Assembly: GCA_028689655.1 (NCBI GenBank)
Contig: JAQVCT010000019.1
Location: 1-51,289, forward strand
DNA from: Lachnospiraceae bacterium
GTDB taxonomy: Bacteria; Bacillota; Clostridia; Lachnospirales; Lachnospiraceae
Length of the DNA: 51,289 nucleotides
Direction of reading: 5' to 3'
This document shows, piece by piece, positions 7,777 through 16,850 of this stretch (positions are counted from its first letter, which is position 1; each line of letters begins with the position of its first letter). The translations under genes were made by a program, and so were the position numbers. The notes under the pieces were generated by a model. The model searched no databases. It saw only the letters and a list, made by a program, of their open reading frames with translations, and was not told the DNA's origin.

Positions 7777-8120
7777 TGAAAGTATTATTATATGCACCGA
7801 ATGAGGAGCCGACCATCATTTCCATAGAAGAGCGTGATGCAGCCGTATTTACCAGAGCGGAGAGAAACAAGATAGGAAAGATCAGAATACAAATTGAGGG
7901 TGAAAAAGATCTTGTTATTTTGTATAAGGAAAGTTATCGCATAGAAAAGGATTATATTACAGCAATTTATCGCGATAACCAGCAGACCAAAAAGAAAAGA
8001 CAGATTTTATATGGGAAATTTATTGTATGTGGATATGAAAATGGAACATATCTTGATGTGGATGAGGACACGATAAAGCTTTTGAAGAATAAAATTATTC
8101 CTGTCATAACAAATAAATAA
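7776..8120 (+). CDS. Small protein, partly DUF3846-like, coupled to agrB
   Basis: A 114-residue soluble protein. The start chosen is ATG 7776, which shares one base with the agrB stop (TGATG) and has GGGAG 9 bases upstream; a GTG at 7773 is the alternative. The N-terminus MKVLLYAPNEEPTIISIE and the C-terminal part YGKFIVCGYENGTYLDVDED resemble the two ends of DUF3846 proteins as I remember them; the middle, lysine/arginine-rich part does not. There is no signal peptide, membrane segment or recognisable DNA-binding motif. Function is unknown. Tight coupling suggests a role in, or control by, the peptide system. The family assignment needs a profile search. Confidence 0.65.
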   Translation: MKVLLYAPNEEPTIISIEERDAAVFTRAERNKIGKIRIQIEGEKDLVILYKESYRIEKDYITAIYRDNQQTKKKRQILYGKFIVCGYENGTYLDVDEDTIKLLKNKIIPVITNK

Positions 8121-8131
8121 GAAAATATAAA

Positions 8132-8160
8132 TTGAAATATGGATTATAAACTTTTATACT
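8132..8160 (+). promoter_or_regulatory. Probable glmM promoter
   Basis: TTGAAA, a 17-base spacer and TATACT. Transcription would start near 8167 and give an untranslated leader of almost 100 bases before glmM. Confidence 0.6.
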
Positions 8161-8262
8161 ATTACTATATTTTGACTCAGGCAGGATATACTGATCTGGG
8201 AATCATATGGAAAAAGTATATGAAGGAGAGACATGTAGATATCAGACATGCAGCACAGATAA

Positions 8263-9636
8263 ATGGGAAAATATTTTGGGACAGACGGTTTTCGCGGAGA
8301 AGCAAATGTGGTACTTACCGTAGAGCACGCTTTTAAGATAGGAAGATTTATCGGTTCCTATTATTCAGGAGATAATGTTTGTAAAGTCGCGATAGGAAAG
8401 GATACCAGGAGAAGCAGCTATATGTTCGAGTATGCGTTGGCAGCAGGGCTGACGGCATCCGGTGCAGATGCGTATCTGCTTCACGTTACTACCACGCCAA
8501 GTGTATCCTATGTGGTGCGCACGGAGGATTTTTCCTGCGGTATCATGATATCAGCCAGTCACAACAAATTCTGTGACAATGGTATCAAGATTGTCAATGA
8601 AAAAGGGGAAAAATTAAATGATGACTTATTGGCACTCATCGAGGCGTATCTGGATGGAGATGAAAGTGCGTGCCCTCTGGCAACAGGGGCGCATATAGGA
8701 CGTACTGTAGATTATGCAATGGGACGTAACCGCTATGTGGGACATCTGATCCAGCTTGCCACCAGAACCTTCAAGGGAAAAAGAGTAGGTCTGGATTGTG
8801 CCAATGGCAGTTCCTGGGAGATTGCCAAGTCTATCTTCGACACATTGGGCGCTAAGACCTATGTGATACACAACGAGCCAAATGGTATCAACATCAATGA
8901 CCAGTGCGGGTCTACCCATATCGAGAGCTTGCGGGCACTGGTAAAGGAAGAGCACCTGGATGTGGGATTTGCCTTTGACGGAGACTGTGACCGTTGCTTT
9001 GCCGTAGATGAATATGGAGAGCTGATTAATGGGGACAAAATCCTCTATATCTGTGGAAAATATATGCGGGATATCGGAACTCTGGACACCAATACCGTGG
9101 TCGCCACCATGATGTCAAATCTTGGTTTATTCAAGGCATTGGAGAGGGAAGGTATTCAGTATGAGAAAACGAATGTAGGTGACCGTTTTGTCTATGAAAA
9201 TATGATACAAAATGGGCATTCACTGGGCGGTGAGATATCAGGTCATATTATTTTCAGTAAATATGCGGTAACGGGAGATGGTCTGCTCACTGCCATCAAG
9301 CTGATGGAGGTCATGTTGGAATGTAAAAAGTCCCTGGCCCAGCTGGCAGCAGGGATCAAGATTTATCCACAGTATCAGGAAAACGTCAGAGTGTCATCAA
9401 AGCCGGAAGCCAGAGCGGATATAGAGGTAATCGCAGCAATGGAGCGCATCACGGACATTTTGGGTGATAATGGACGAATCGTGGTACGGGAGAGCGGGAC
9501 GGAGCCGGTGATCCGTGTCATGGTGGAGGCGGAATCGGATGAACTTTGCAGAAAATATGTGAAGGAAGTAGTACAGATCCTCATCAAAAATGGGCATGCC
9601 GCAGGACCTGACAGCGTAGATTCGAATATGAGATAA
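8263..9636 (+). CDS. glmM: Phosphoglucosamine mutase (GlmM)
   Basis: Converts glucosamine-6-phosphate to glucosamine-1-phosphate on the way to UDP-GlcNAc and peptidoglycan. It begins GKYFGTDGFRGEAN, the standard GlmM N-terminus. The active-site phosphoserine motif is MISASHNKFCDNG, the metal loop is FDGDCDRCF (DGDxDR), the sugar loop includes GGEISGHI, and the phosphate loop is RESGTEPVIRVM. Length 457 is normal. The start is fixed by an in-frame TAA immediately before ATG 8263. Unusually there is no Shine-Dalgarno site at normal distance; the nearest AAGGAGAG is 34 bases upstream. A phosphomannomutase relative is possible, but the motifs favour GlmM. Confidence 0.9.
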   Translation: MGKYFGTDGFRGEANVVLTVEHAFKIGRFIGSYYSGDNVCKVAIGKDTRRSSYMFEYALAAGLTASGADAYLLHVTTTPSVSYVVRTEDFSCGIMISASHNKFCDNGIKIVNEKGEKLNDDLLALIEAYLDGDESACPLATGAHIGRTVDYAMGRNRYVGHLIQLATRTFKGKRVGLDCANGSSWEIAKSIFDTLGAKTYVIHNEPNGININDQCGSTHIESLRALVKEEHLDVGFAFDGDCDRCFAVDEYGELINGDKILYICGKYMRDIGTLDTNTVVATMMSNLGLFKALEREGIQYEKTNVGDRFVYENMIQNGHSLGGEISGHIIFSKYAVTGDGLLTAIKLMEVMLECKKSLAQLAAGIKIYPQYQENVRVSSKPEARADIEVIAAMERITDILGDNGRIVVRESGTEPVIRVMVEAESDELCRKYVKEVVQILIKNGHAAGPDSVDSNMR

Positions 9637-9648
9637 CTTGCCATCTAT

Positions 9649-9693
9649 AAATACCTGTGAAAAGATTAACAACACTTTTCATGGGTATTTTAT
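9649..9693 (+). terminator. Terminator after glmM
   Basis: Arms AAATACCTGTGAAAAG and CTTTTCATGGGTATTT pair except for a two-base internal mismatch, around a ten-base loop, followed by TTATT. Confidence 0.75.
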
Positions 9694-9783
9694 TATGGTA
9701 ATATAAGACTAGACCGTGCAACGGGCGTGTACATGGCACGATTGGAGCATATCGGGCTAATAAATAAAAGGCGGGTATTTCAC

Positions 9784-10707
9784 ATGGAATATGGAGTGTT
9801 ATCGTTAGAGAAACGACTGAAAGAAAATATTAAGAACTATCACATTGGTGATCTTTTTTCCATGAAACAATTACAGGAGTATTTGAAGTGCATATCCACC
9901 ATGGCGAATGTGAGTCTGCTTCTGACAGAGAGGCATGGAGAGAAGGCTGTTGTGATTGGAGAATTCGTCACATCAGGATTGGATGTAGTGGAGAATCCCG
10001 GTAGGAAAGTCAGAGTGCATGGCAGGACGGTGGGACATCTGTATTCCATCAATCAGAATGACAGACCGGATACGAAAGAAAATACGGAAGCGTTTCTGGA
10101 TATATTGGTAGAGCAGTTGGCAGAGCAGGCTGCAAAGAGCTATGAACAGATGGAACTTTCCATTTATGTGGACGATCTGGAAGCCAGATTGGAGAAGGAA
10201 CGATATCAGGCAAAACATGGAGAAAAACATGATATGCTCACAGGCGTTTTCAGCAAGAATTATTTTAATAACAGGGTAAGAGTCATCGAGCGTTCAGAAG
10301 TAATTCCGGTGGCAGTAATCTGCGCTAATATCAATGACTGGAAATATGTAAATGATACATATGGTGATGGGGAGAGCGATCGACTGATCAAAGTAGTCGC
10401 TGACATCCTAAGGAAGGAGTCGAAGCCGGAATATGTGATCGGAAGAGTGGATGGAGATGTATTTGAAGTGCTGATTCCCATGGCAGAGAAGGATGAGGCG
10501 GAAAGCTACTGTACTAAAGTGCAGAGTGCATGCGATCGTTTTAAGGATGACAAGCTGACACCTTCTGTTGCCTGTGGCATCGTGATCAGGACCAATGTGG
10601 AGCAAAGCCTGGAAGATTTATATTCGGATGCGGAGTACGAAATGTTCCAAAACAAATTCGAGATTAAAAATGCACCGGGGTATCAAGAACGGTTGCAGCA
10701 TAGATAA
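9784..10707 (+). CDS. GGDEF-domain protein with a degenerate active-site motif
   Basis: A 307-residue soluble protein. The start at 9784 has AAGGCGGG 8 bases upstream; an in-frame ATG at 9727 lacks a ribosome site. Residues 1-115 are an unidentified, possibly sensory, region. Residues 115-150 are helical and likely coiled coil (DDLEARLEKERYQ). A GGDEF-type domain follows (KHDMLTGVFSKNYF, then NDTYGDGESDRL). The signature loop reads RVDGDVFEV at residues 221-229, so GG(D/E)EF is replaced by DGDVF. Loss of the first Gly and the catalytic Glu suggests it does not make c-di-GMP and may instead bind nucleotide or partners. No membrane segments are seen. It is monocistronic, between two terminators. 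Confidence 0.82.
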   Translation: MEYGVLSLEKRLKENIKNYHIGDLFSMKQLQEYLKCISTMANVSLLLTERHGEKAVVIGEFVTSGLDVVENPGRKVRVHGRTVGHLYSINQNDRPDTKENTEAFLDILVEQLAEQAAKSYEQMELSIYVDDLEARLEKERYQAKHGEKHDMLTGVFSKNYFNNRVRVIERSEVIPVAVICANINDWKYVNDTYGDGESDRLIKVVADILRKESKPEYVIGRVDGDVFEVLIPMAEKDEAESYCTKVQSACDRFKDDKLTPSVACGIVIRTNVEQSLEDLYSDAEYEMFQNKFEIKNAPGYQERLQHR

Positions 10708-10775
10708 GAAGCGTGAGAACAGGTCATGAATGATCCTATAAAATAACATATTTGACAGGACTCATGTGAAGCAGC

Positions 10776-10811
10776 AAAAGGCGATACATTATGTGGTGTA
10801 TCGTCTTTTAT
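10776..10811 (+). terminator. Terminator after the GGDEF-like gene
   Basis: A 13-base-pair stem with one G-T pair (arms AAAAGGCGATACA and TGTATCGTCTTTT), loop of eight bases, then TTTTATT. Confidence 0.8.
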
Positions 10812-10812
10812 T

Positions 10813-10965
10813 GTGCGCGTGTGTCCAGCGAAGCTGGATCATGCCTGCCGGTGAAAGTCTCTAATCCATACTGGTAGCGGGAAGGATGTAGCTAGGGCTA
10901 AGGTCGTGATATAAACCAAAGTCCAATAACTACTGGGAGTTAGCTATGGTAAATATGACAGATGA
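10813..10965 (+). mobile_element. Probable 5' remnant of a group II (IIC-like) intron
   Basis: Immediately after the terminator T-tract the sequence begins GTGCGCG, a typical group II intron 5' end. A stem-loop follows (TCCAGC, GAA, GCTGGA), then GCCGGTGAAAGTC and GTAGCTAGGGCTAAGG, motifs I associate with domain I of bacterial group II introns. No reverse transcriptase and no domain V are found before groES, so this is a truncated copy at most. IIC introns insert directly downstream of terminator hairpins, which matches the position. The assignment is from memory of the motifs. A cobalamin riboswitch was considered and rejected. Confidence 0.5.
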
Positions 10966-11176
10966 ATTGTGGACAATTATTTATAAAAAATTGGGATTTC
11001 CAGGGCATAATTTGAAGTATGATGAATATAATGAGCACAAGTGATTCTAGAAGTGTGAAAGATTCTAAAAAAAGTATAAAATCATATATTTTACAATGAA
11101 ATAAGAAAAAGTGAGATATAAAGAGAAAAGATGAGATAATATATAGAAAAAGACATTTGCATCGCCATAAGTGATG
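10966..11176. other. AT-rich intergenic stretch without visible genes
   Basis: Very A-rich on the plus strand with many stop codons in all frames. The minus-strand open frame here (10940-11224) is of low-complexity composition and I do not believe it codes. I see no RNA gene. Confidence 0.5.
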
Positions 11177-11205
11177 TTGCAACAGAAATGTAAAAAACAT
11201 AATAT
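11177..11205 (+). promoter_or_regulatory. Possible groESL promoter
   Basis: TTGCAA, 17 bases, TAATAT. The predicted transcription start near 11212 would put the CIRCE operator at the very start of the transcript, the usual arrangement. Confidence 0.45.
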
Positions 11206-11217
11206 ATGTTTTAGTAA

Positions 11218-11244
11218 TTAGCACTCAACATAAATGAGTGCTAA
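11218..11244 (+). promoter_or_regulatory. CIRCE operator (HrcA binding site)
   Basis: A perfect TTAGCACTC, nine bases, GAGTGCTAA. This is the consensus inverted repeat bound by the heat-shock repressor HrcA, so groESL is expected to be heat-inducible through HrcA. The hrcA gene itself is not in the window. Confidence 0.97.
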
Positions 11245-11290
11245 CAAAGGAAAAACAATACCATTTTTATATTATAAGGAGGCTTTTATC

Positions 11291-11575
11291 ATGAAATTAG
11301 TACCATTAGGAGACAGAGTTGTATTAAAACAATTAGTAGCAGAGGAGACTACAAAATCCGGTATCGTATTACCAGGACAGAACAAAGAAAAACCACAGCA
11401 GGCAGAGGTGGTAGCCGTTGGACCTGGCGGAGTAATCGAAGGCAAAGAAGTAAAAATGGAAGTAAAAGCTGGAGATCAGGTGATTTATTCCAAATATGCA
11501 GGAACAGATGTAAAGATTGAGGAAGAGGAATACATCATCGTAAAACAAAGTGATATCTTAGCAATCTTACAGTAA
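11291..11575 (+). CDS. groES: Co-chaperonin GroES
   Basis: A 94-residue co-chaperonin that caps the GroEL cage. It begins MKLVPLGDRVVLKQL, has the mobile-loop region ETTKSGIVLPGQNKEKPQ and the conserved GDQVIYSKYAGTDVKI. ATG 11291 is preceded by AAGGAGG at 8 bases, which excludes the in-frame upstream ATG at 11234 that lies inside the CIRCE element. It is the first gene of the CIRCE-controlled groES-groEL operon. Confidence 0.97.
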   Translation: MKLVPLGDRVVLKQLVAEETTKSGIVLPGQNKEKPQQAEVVAVGPGGVIEGKEVKMEVKAGDQVIYSKYAGTDVKIEEEEYIIVKQSDILAILQ

Positions 11576-11700
11576 ACGACAGTTTTTTAAAATCATATTT
11601 ACACGAAAAGCATTAGGAAAAAAACGAAGTAAAGAAGAAGTGTAGTAAAAGAGAAAATAAAAATGTAAATCAGAAGTAAAGAAATAATCAGTAGAAAAGT

Positions 11701-13372
<1,672 letters not shown>

Positions 13373-13378
13373 GCGATT

Positions 13379-13522
13379 AACCCATCCGTCCTTGTAAAGC
13401 AAATCGGCAGGACCACCTGTCGGGTGCGGGTACATTTCAGCACTACCAACATCGAAACCATGAGCGATAAAATCAAGCGTATGTTGAAAAACGAGATACA
13501 GAAGAGTCATACCAAAAGACGG
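13379..13522 (+). pseudogene. TnpW-like transposon protein fragment behind groEL
   Basis: Read in the groEL frame directly after its stop, the DNA encodes NPSVLVKQIGRTTCRVRV, then HFSTTNIETMSDKIKRM and LKNEIQ. This is the pattern (IG-TTY-V-VHFS...ETM-DKI-RM) of the small TnpW-type proteins of clostridial conjugative transposons, as I recall them. There is no upstream start codon; the first ATG in frame is at 13460. I interpret it as the end of a deleted element that now abuts groEL. The frame stays open to 13597, running through the terminator, so that tail is meaningless. Confidence 0.6.
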
Positions 13523-13529
13523 GAATCTG

Positions 13530-13549
13530 AAACAGGTTCCTGTTTTTTT
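13530..13549 (+). terminator. Terminator downstream of groEL
   Basis: A compact stem (AAACAG / CTGTTT) followed by seven T residues. It probably ends the groESL transcript and may have come in with the TnpW fragment. Confidence 0.7.
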
Positions 13550-13602
13550 GTTCTACACTTTGCTATATTGACTAAAAAAATGATAGGCAACGAATAAATA
13601 TC

Positions 13603-13631
13603 TTGACAGAAATAAAGTGCTATGGTATATC
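13603..13631 (+). promoter_or_regulatory. Probable promoter of the alpha-mannosidase gene
   Basis: Perfect TTGACA, 17-base spacer, TATATC. The start codon is about 60 bases further on. I could not identify an AraC or catabolite operator with confidence. Confidence 0.55.
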
Positions 13632-13693
13632 TTACTCAAATTGGTGTGTGCGTGCTTTTATAAAAATATGACTCTACAAAGGAGATTTTAAGG

Positions 13694-16600
13694 ATGGTTT
13701 TTTTAAAAGAACGTATCGGTAAACTTATAGAAGAAATGAGGGAGCTTATCTATGTGGAGAGCACCCAGGTTAAAAGTTACAAATTTATACAATCAAAGGA
13801 ACGTTTTCAGGATGTATCCGCTATTAAAACAGATGCGTGGGCATCGTTAACGAATGAGCAGCTCTGGGGGGGACACAGGGAGTATTATTGGTTTGAAACC
13901 TTGATTACGATCCCGGACAGCTATCAGGGAAAATGTGTGGTATATGAATTGCGGACAGGCCGTGAAGAACAATGGGATGCAACGAATCCGCAATTTAGTA
14001 TTTATGTGGATGGAGTACGAAAGCAGGGTTTGGATGTCAATCACAGAGAAGTTCTGCTCACGGAGGATGCAAAGGCAGGTCAGGTGATCCGAGTGATTTT
14101 GTCTGCATTTACCGGAGAACAAAATTTTAAACTGGTTATGGATTCCTGCATTAAAGTATTGGACAGAGCAATTGAAAAATATTATTATGATTTATCCGTT
14201 CCATACAATGTTGCAAGATTACTGGAGGAGTCTGACGGTGCTTATATCAAAATCATTACTGTCCTGAATGAATCTTTGAATCGAATGGATTTACGAAAAA
14301 CATATACAAAGGAATTTTATGAAAGTTTAAAAGAAGCACAGGAATATCTTACCACGGAATTTTATGAGAAATATTGTGGGAATAGTGAAGAAAAGGTATA
14401 TTGTGTGGGACATACGCATATTGATGTGGCTTGGATGTGGACGTTAGCGGTTACAGAGGACAAGGCAGTTCGCAGCTTCTCTACGGTTCTGGAATTGATG
14501 AGACAATATCCAGAATATACCTTTATGTCCAGCCAGCCGCAGCTCTATAAATATGTAAAGAAAAATGCCCCGGATGTATATCGTGAGATTAAAGAGAGAG
14601 TAGCAGAGGGCAGATGGGAAACAGAAGGGGGAATGTTCCTGGAGGCAGACTGCAATATATCTTCTGGAGAGTCCCTGATACGGCAGTTCATATACGGAAA
14701 GCGTTTTTTCAGAGAGGAGTTTGGTAAGGATAATGAGATACTTTGGCTTCCTGATGTATTTGGCTATTCGGCTGCACTTCCACAGATTATGGAAAAATGT
14801 GGTATCAAATATTTTATGACCACTAAGATCAGCTGGAATGAGTTCAATAAGATGCCATATGATACCTTTGAATGGGAGGGAATCGATGGAACAAGAATCC
14901 TGACACATTTCAGTCCTTCCAGAGACTATAAAGCAGGGAAGGTAGAGGGAGGCTATGAAACAGAGCATTTTACTACCTACAATGCATATATCAATCCATC
15001 TCAGGTAAAAGGTGCGTGGAAAAGATATAGTCAGAAATACCTGAATAAAGAGGTACTCATGTCGTTTGGCTATGGAGACGGAGGCGGTGGTCCTACCAGA
15101 GATCAGTTGGAAAACCAGCGCAGGTTGGAAAAGGGGCTTCCGGGCTGTCCCAAAACGGTAATGAGCAATACGAGAAACTTTTTTCATACCCTGGAAGATC
15201 ATGTAAAGGAACATAAATATTTGCCGGCATGGGTAGGTGAGCTGTATCTGGAGTATCATAGAGGTACCTATACTTCCATGGCAAGAAATAAGAAATACAA
15301 TAGAAAATCTGAATTTTTATATGAAAATACAGAATTATACTCCCTTTTGGCAGAACATTTAGTGGAAAAAGAATATCCCAAGGAAGCAATCAGGGATGCC
15401 TGGGAAGTTATATTACGCAATCAGTTTCATGATATCCTGCCAGGCTCTTCTATCAAAGAGGTCTATGAGGACTCAAAGGAGGAGTACGAAGGGATTCTAA
15501 AAAGCGGGAACCAAATCGTAGAGGACGCGTTGTATCAGATCGTGGAACAGATAGATGCGCCAGCAAACGCTCTTGTGGTATTTAATCCAAACAATATGCA
15601 GGGAGATGGAATTGTCCATTTTGTTTGTCCGGCTGGCATGGAGGATGTAGCAGTGTATGATGGAACAGAAAAGCTGCAGACGCAGAAAACCGTGGAGGGA
15701 GATTGTATTTTCTACGCAAAAGGGGTTCCATCTAAGGGATATAAAACATATCGGTTAGAGAAAACTTTAGAAACAGAGTCCGATAAGACGATGCAGACGT
15801 GTAAGTTACAAATGGAAAATACCTGTGTAAGGGTTACTTTTGATGCCAATGGTCAGATTAAGACAATTTATGACAAGCAGGCAGACCGACAGGTGTTAAA
15901 AGAGAACCAAAACGGAAATGTGCTGATGACCTACGAGGATAAGCCGCACAATTACGATGCCTGGGACCTGAATAATTACTATACAGAAAAATCCTGGGAG
16001 ATAACAGAACTGGAAAGCATGGAGCTCGTTGAAAATGGACCGGTTCGTCTTACCATGAAAGTAGTTCGAACCTATCTGGATTCCAGGATTGAACAATATA
16101 TATCCATTACAGAGGGAAGTCCGGAGATAACCATTCGAAATGAAATTGACTGGAAAGAAAAACAGATTTTTATGAAAGCGATTTTTCCAGTGGATGTTCA
16201 CACAGACGAAGCCACTTTTGAGATTCAGTATGGAAATGTAAAGAGAAAAACCCATTATAATACTTCCTGGGATTTTGCCCGATTTGAAGTATGCATGCAT
16301 AAGTGGATAGATATATCAGAGGATGACTATGGCGTAAGTATGTTGAATGATTGCAAATATGGCTGCAGTGTTCATGATGGAACCATTGGACTTTCCATGT
16401 TAAAGTCTGCGATTTATCCCAATCCGGATGCAGATAAGGAGCATCATAGCTTTACGTTCTCTATTTTTCCTCACAGCAGGGGTTGGAAGGAAGCAGGAAC
16501 GATTCAAAGAGCGTATCTGTTAAATAATCCAATGCAGGGAAGAGTAAAGGAAAGTAAGGCTGGAAGGCTTGCTGCGTCTTATTCCGAAGTAGGAGTAGAC

Positions 16601-16840
16601 GTGGAAAATGTAGTAATTGAAGTGGTAAAGAAGGCAGAAAGTGGAACAGAAATGATTGTTCGATTATATGAAACCTACAACAGAAGAAGCGATGTGAAAA
16701 TGATATTTGGCAGACCTGTTAGAAAAGCAGTGATATGTAATATGCTTGAGGAAGAAGAACAGGAGCTTTGTCCAATAGAGAATAGTGTCGCATTTTCTAT
16801 TCGACCATATGAGATCAAGACCTTTAAGATTACGTTATAG
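13694..16840 (+). CDS. GH38 alpha-mannosidase
   Basis: Glycoside hydrolase that removes alpha-linked mannose from oligosaccharides, such as trimmed N-glycans or yeast mannan. The GH38 zinc and catalytic motifs are visible: HTHIDVAWMW at residue 240, GGMFLEADCNISSGESL near 310, WLPDVFGYS at 351 with nucleophile Asp354, and FGYGDGGGGPT near 458. Length is 1048 residues, normal for the bacterial family. No signal peptide is seen, so it is cytoplasmic and acts on imported oligosaccharides. AAGGAG lies 10 bases before ATG 13694. The downstream AraC gene starts 10 bases after its stop, so the two are co-transcribed. Confidence 0.95.
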   Translation: MVFLKERIGKLIEEMRELIYVESTQVKSYKFIQSKERFQDVSAIKTDAWASLTNEQLWGGHREYYWFETLITIPDSYQGKCVVYELRTGREEQWDATNPQFSIYVDGVRKQGLDVNHREVLLTEDAKAGQVIRVILSAFTGEQNFKLVMDSCIKVLDRAIEKYYYDLSVPYNVARLLEESDGAYIKIITVLNESLNRMDLRKTYTKEFYESLKEAQEYLTTEFYEKYCGNSEEKVYCVGHTHIDVAWMWTLAVTEDKAVRSFSTVLELMRQYPEYTFMSSQPQLYKYVKKNAPDVYREIKERVAEGRWETEGGMFLEADCNISSGESLIRQFIYGKRFFREEFGKDNEILWLPDVFGYSAALPQIMEKCGIKYFMTTKISWNEFNKMPYDTFEWEGIDGTRILTHFSPSRDYKAGKVEGGYETEHFTTYNAYINPSQVKGAWKRYSQKYLNKEVLMSFGYGDGGGGPTRDQLENQRRLEKGLPGCPKTVMSNTRNFFHTLEDHVKEHKYLPAWVGELYLEYHRGTYTSMARNKKYNRKSEFLYENTELYSLLAEHLVEKEYPKEAIRDAWEVILRNQFHDILPGSSIKEVYEDSKEEYEGILKSGNQIVEDALYQIVEQIDAPANALVVFNPNNMQGDGIVHFVCPAGMEDVAVYDGTEKLQTQKTVEGDCIFYAKGVPSKGYKTYRLEKTLETESDKTMQTCKLQMENTCVRVTFDANGQIKTIYDKQADRQVLKENQNGNVLMTYEDKPHNYDAWDLNNYYTEKSWEITELESMELVENGPVRLTMKVVRTYLDSRIEQYISITEGSPEITIRNEIDWKEKQIFMKAIFPVDVHTDEATFEIQYGNVKRKTHYNTSWDFARFEVCMHKWIDISEDDYGVSMLNDCKYGCSVHDGTIGLSMLKSAIYPNPDADKEHHSFTFSIFPHSRGWKEAGTIQRAYLLNNPMQGRVKESKAGRLAASYSEVGVDVENVVIEVVKKAESGTEMIVRLYETYNRRSDVKMIFGRPVRKAVICNMLEEEEQELCPIENSVAFSIRPYEIKTFKITL

Positions 16841-16850
16841 GAGTAAATCG

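Noticed and set aside
8139..8336. 65-codon frame ahead of and overlapping glmM
   Set aside because: Lies between the glmM promoter -10 and glmM, has no Shine-Dalgarno site and overlaps glmM out of frame. Treated as leader.
10813..10960. Cobalamin or other riboswitch
   Set aside because: GCCGGTGAAAGTC resembles the cobalamin box region, but the later conserved core (GCCACTG) is missing and the downstream gene is groES under CIRCE control. A group II intron relic fits better.
14444..15259. 271-codon minus-strand frame inside the alpha-mannosidase gene
   Set aside because: Antisense to conserved catalytic motifs, no recognisable domain and no ribosome site.
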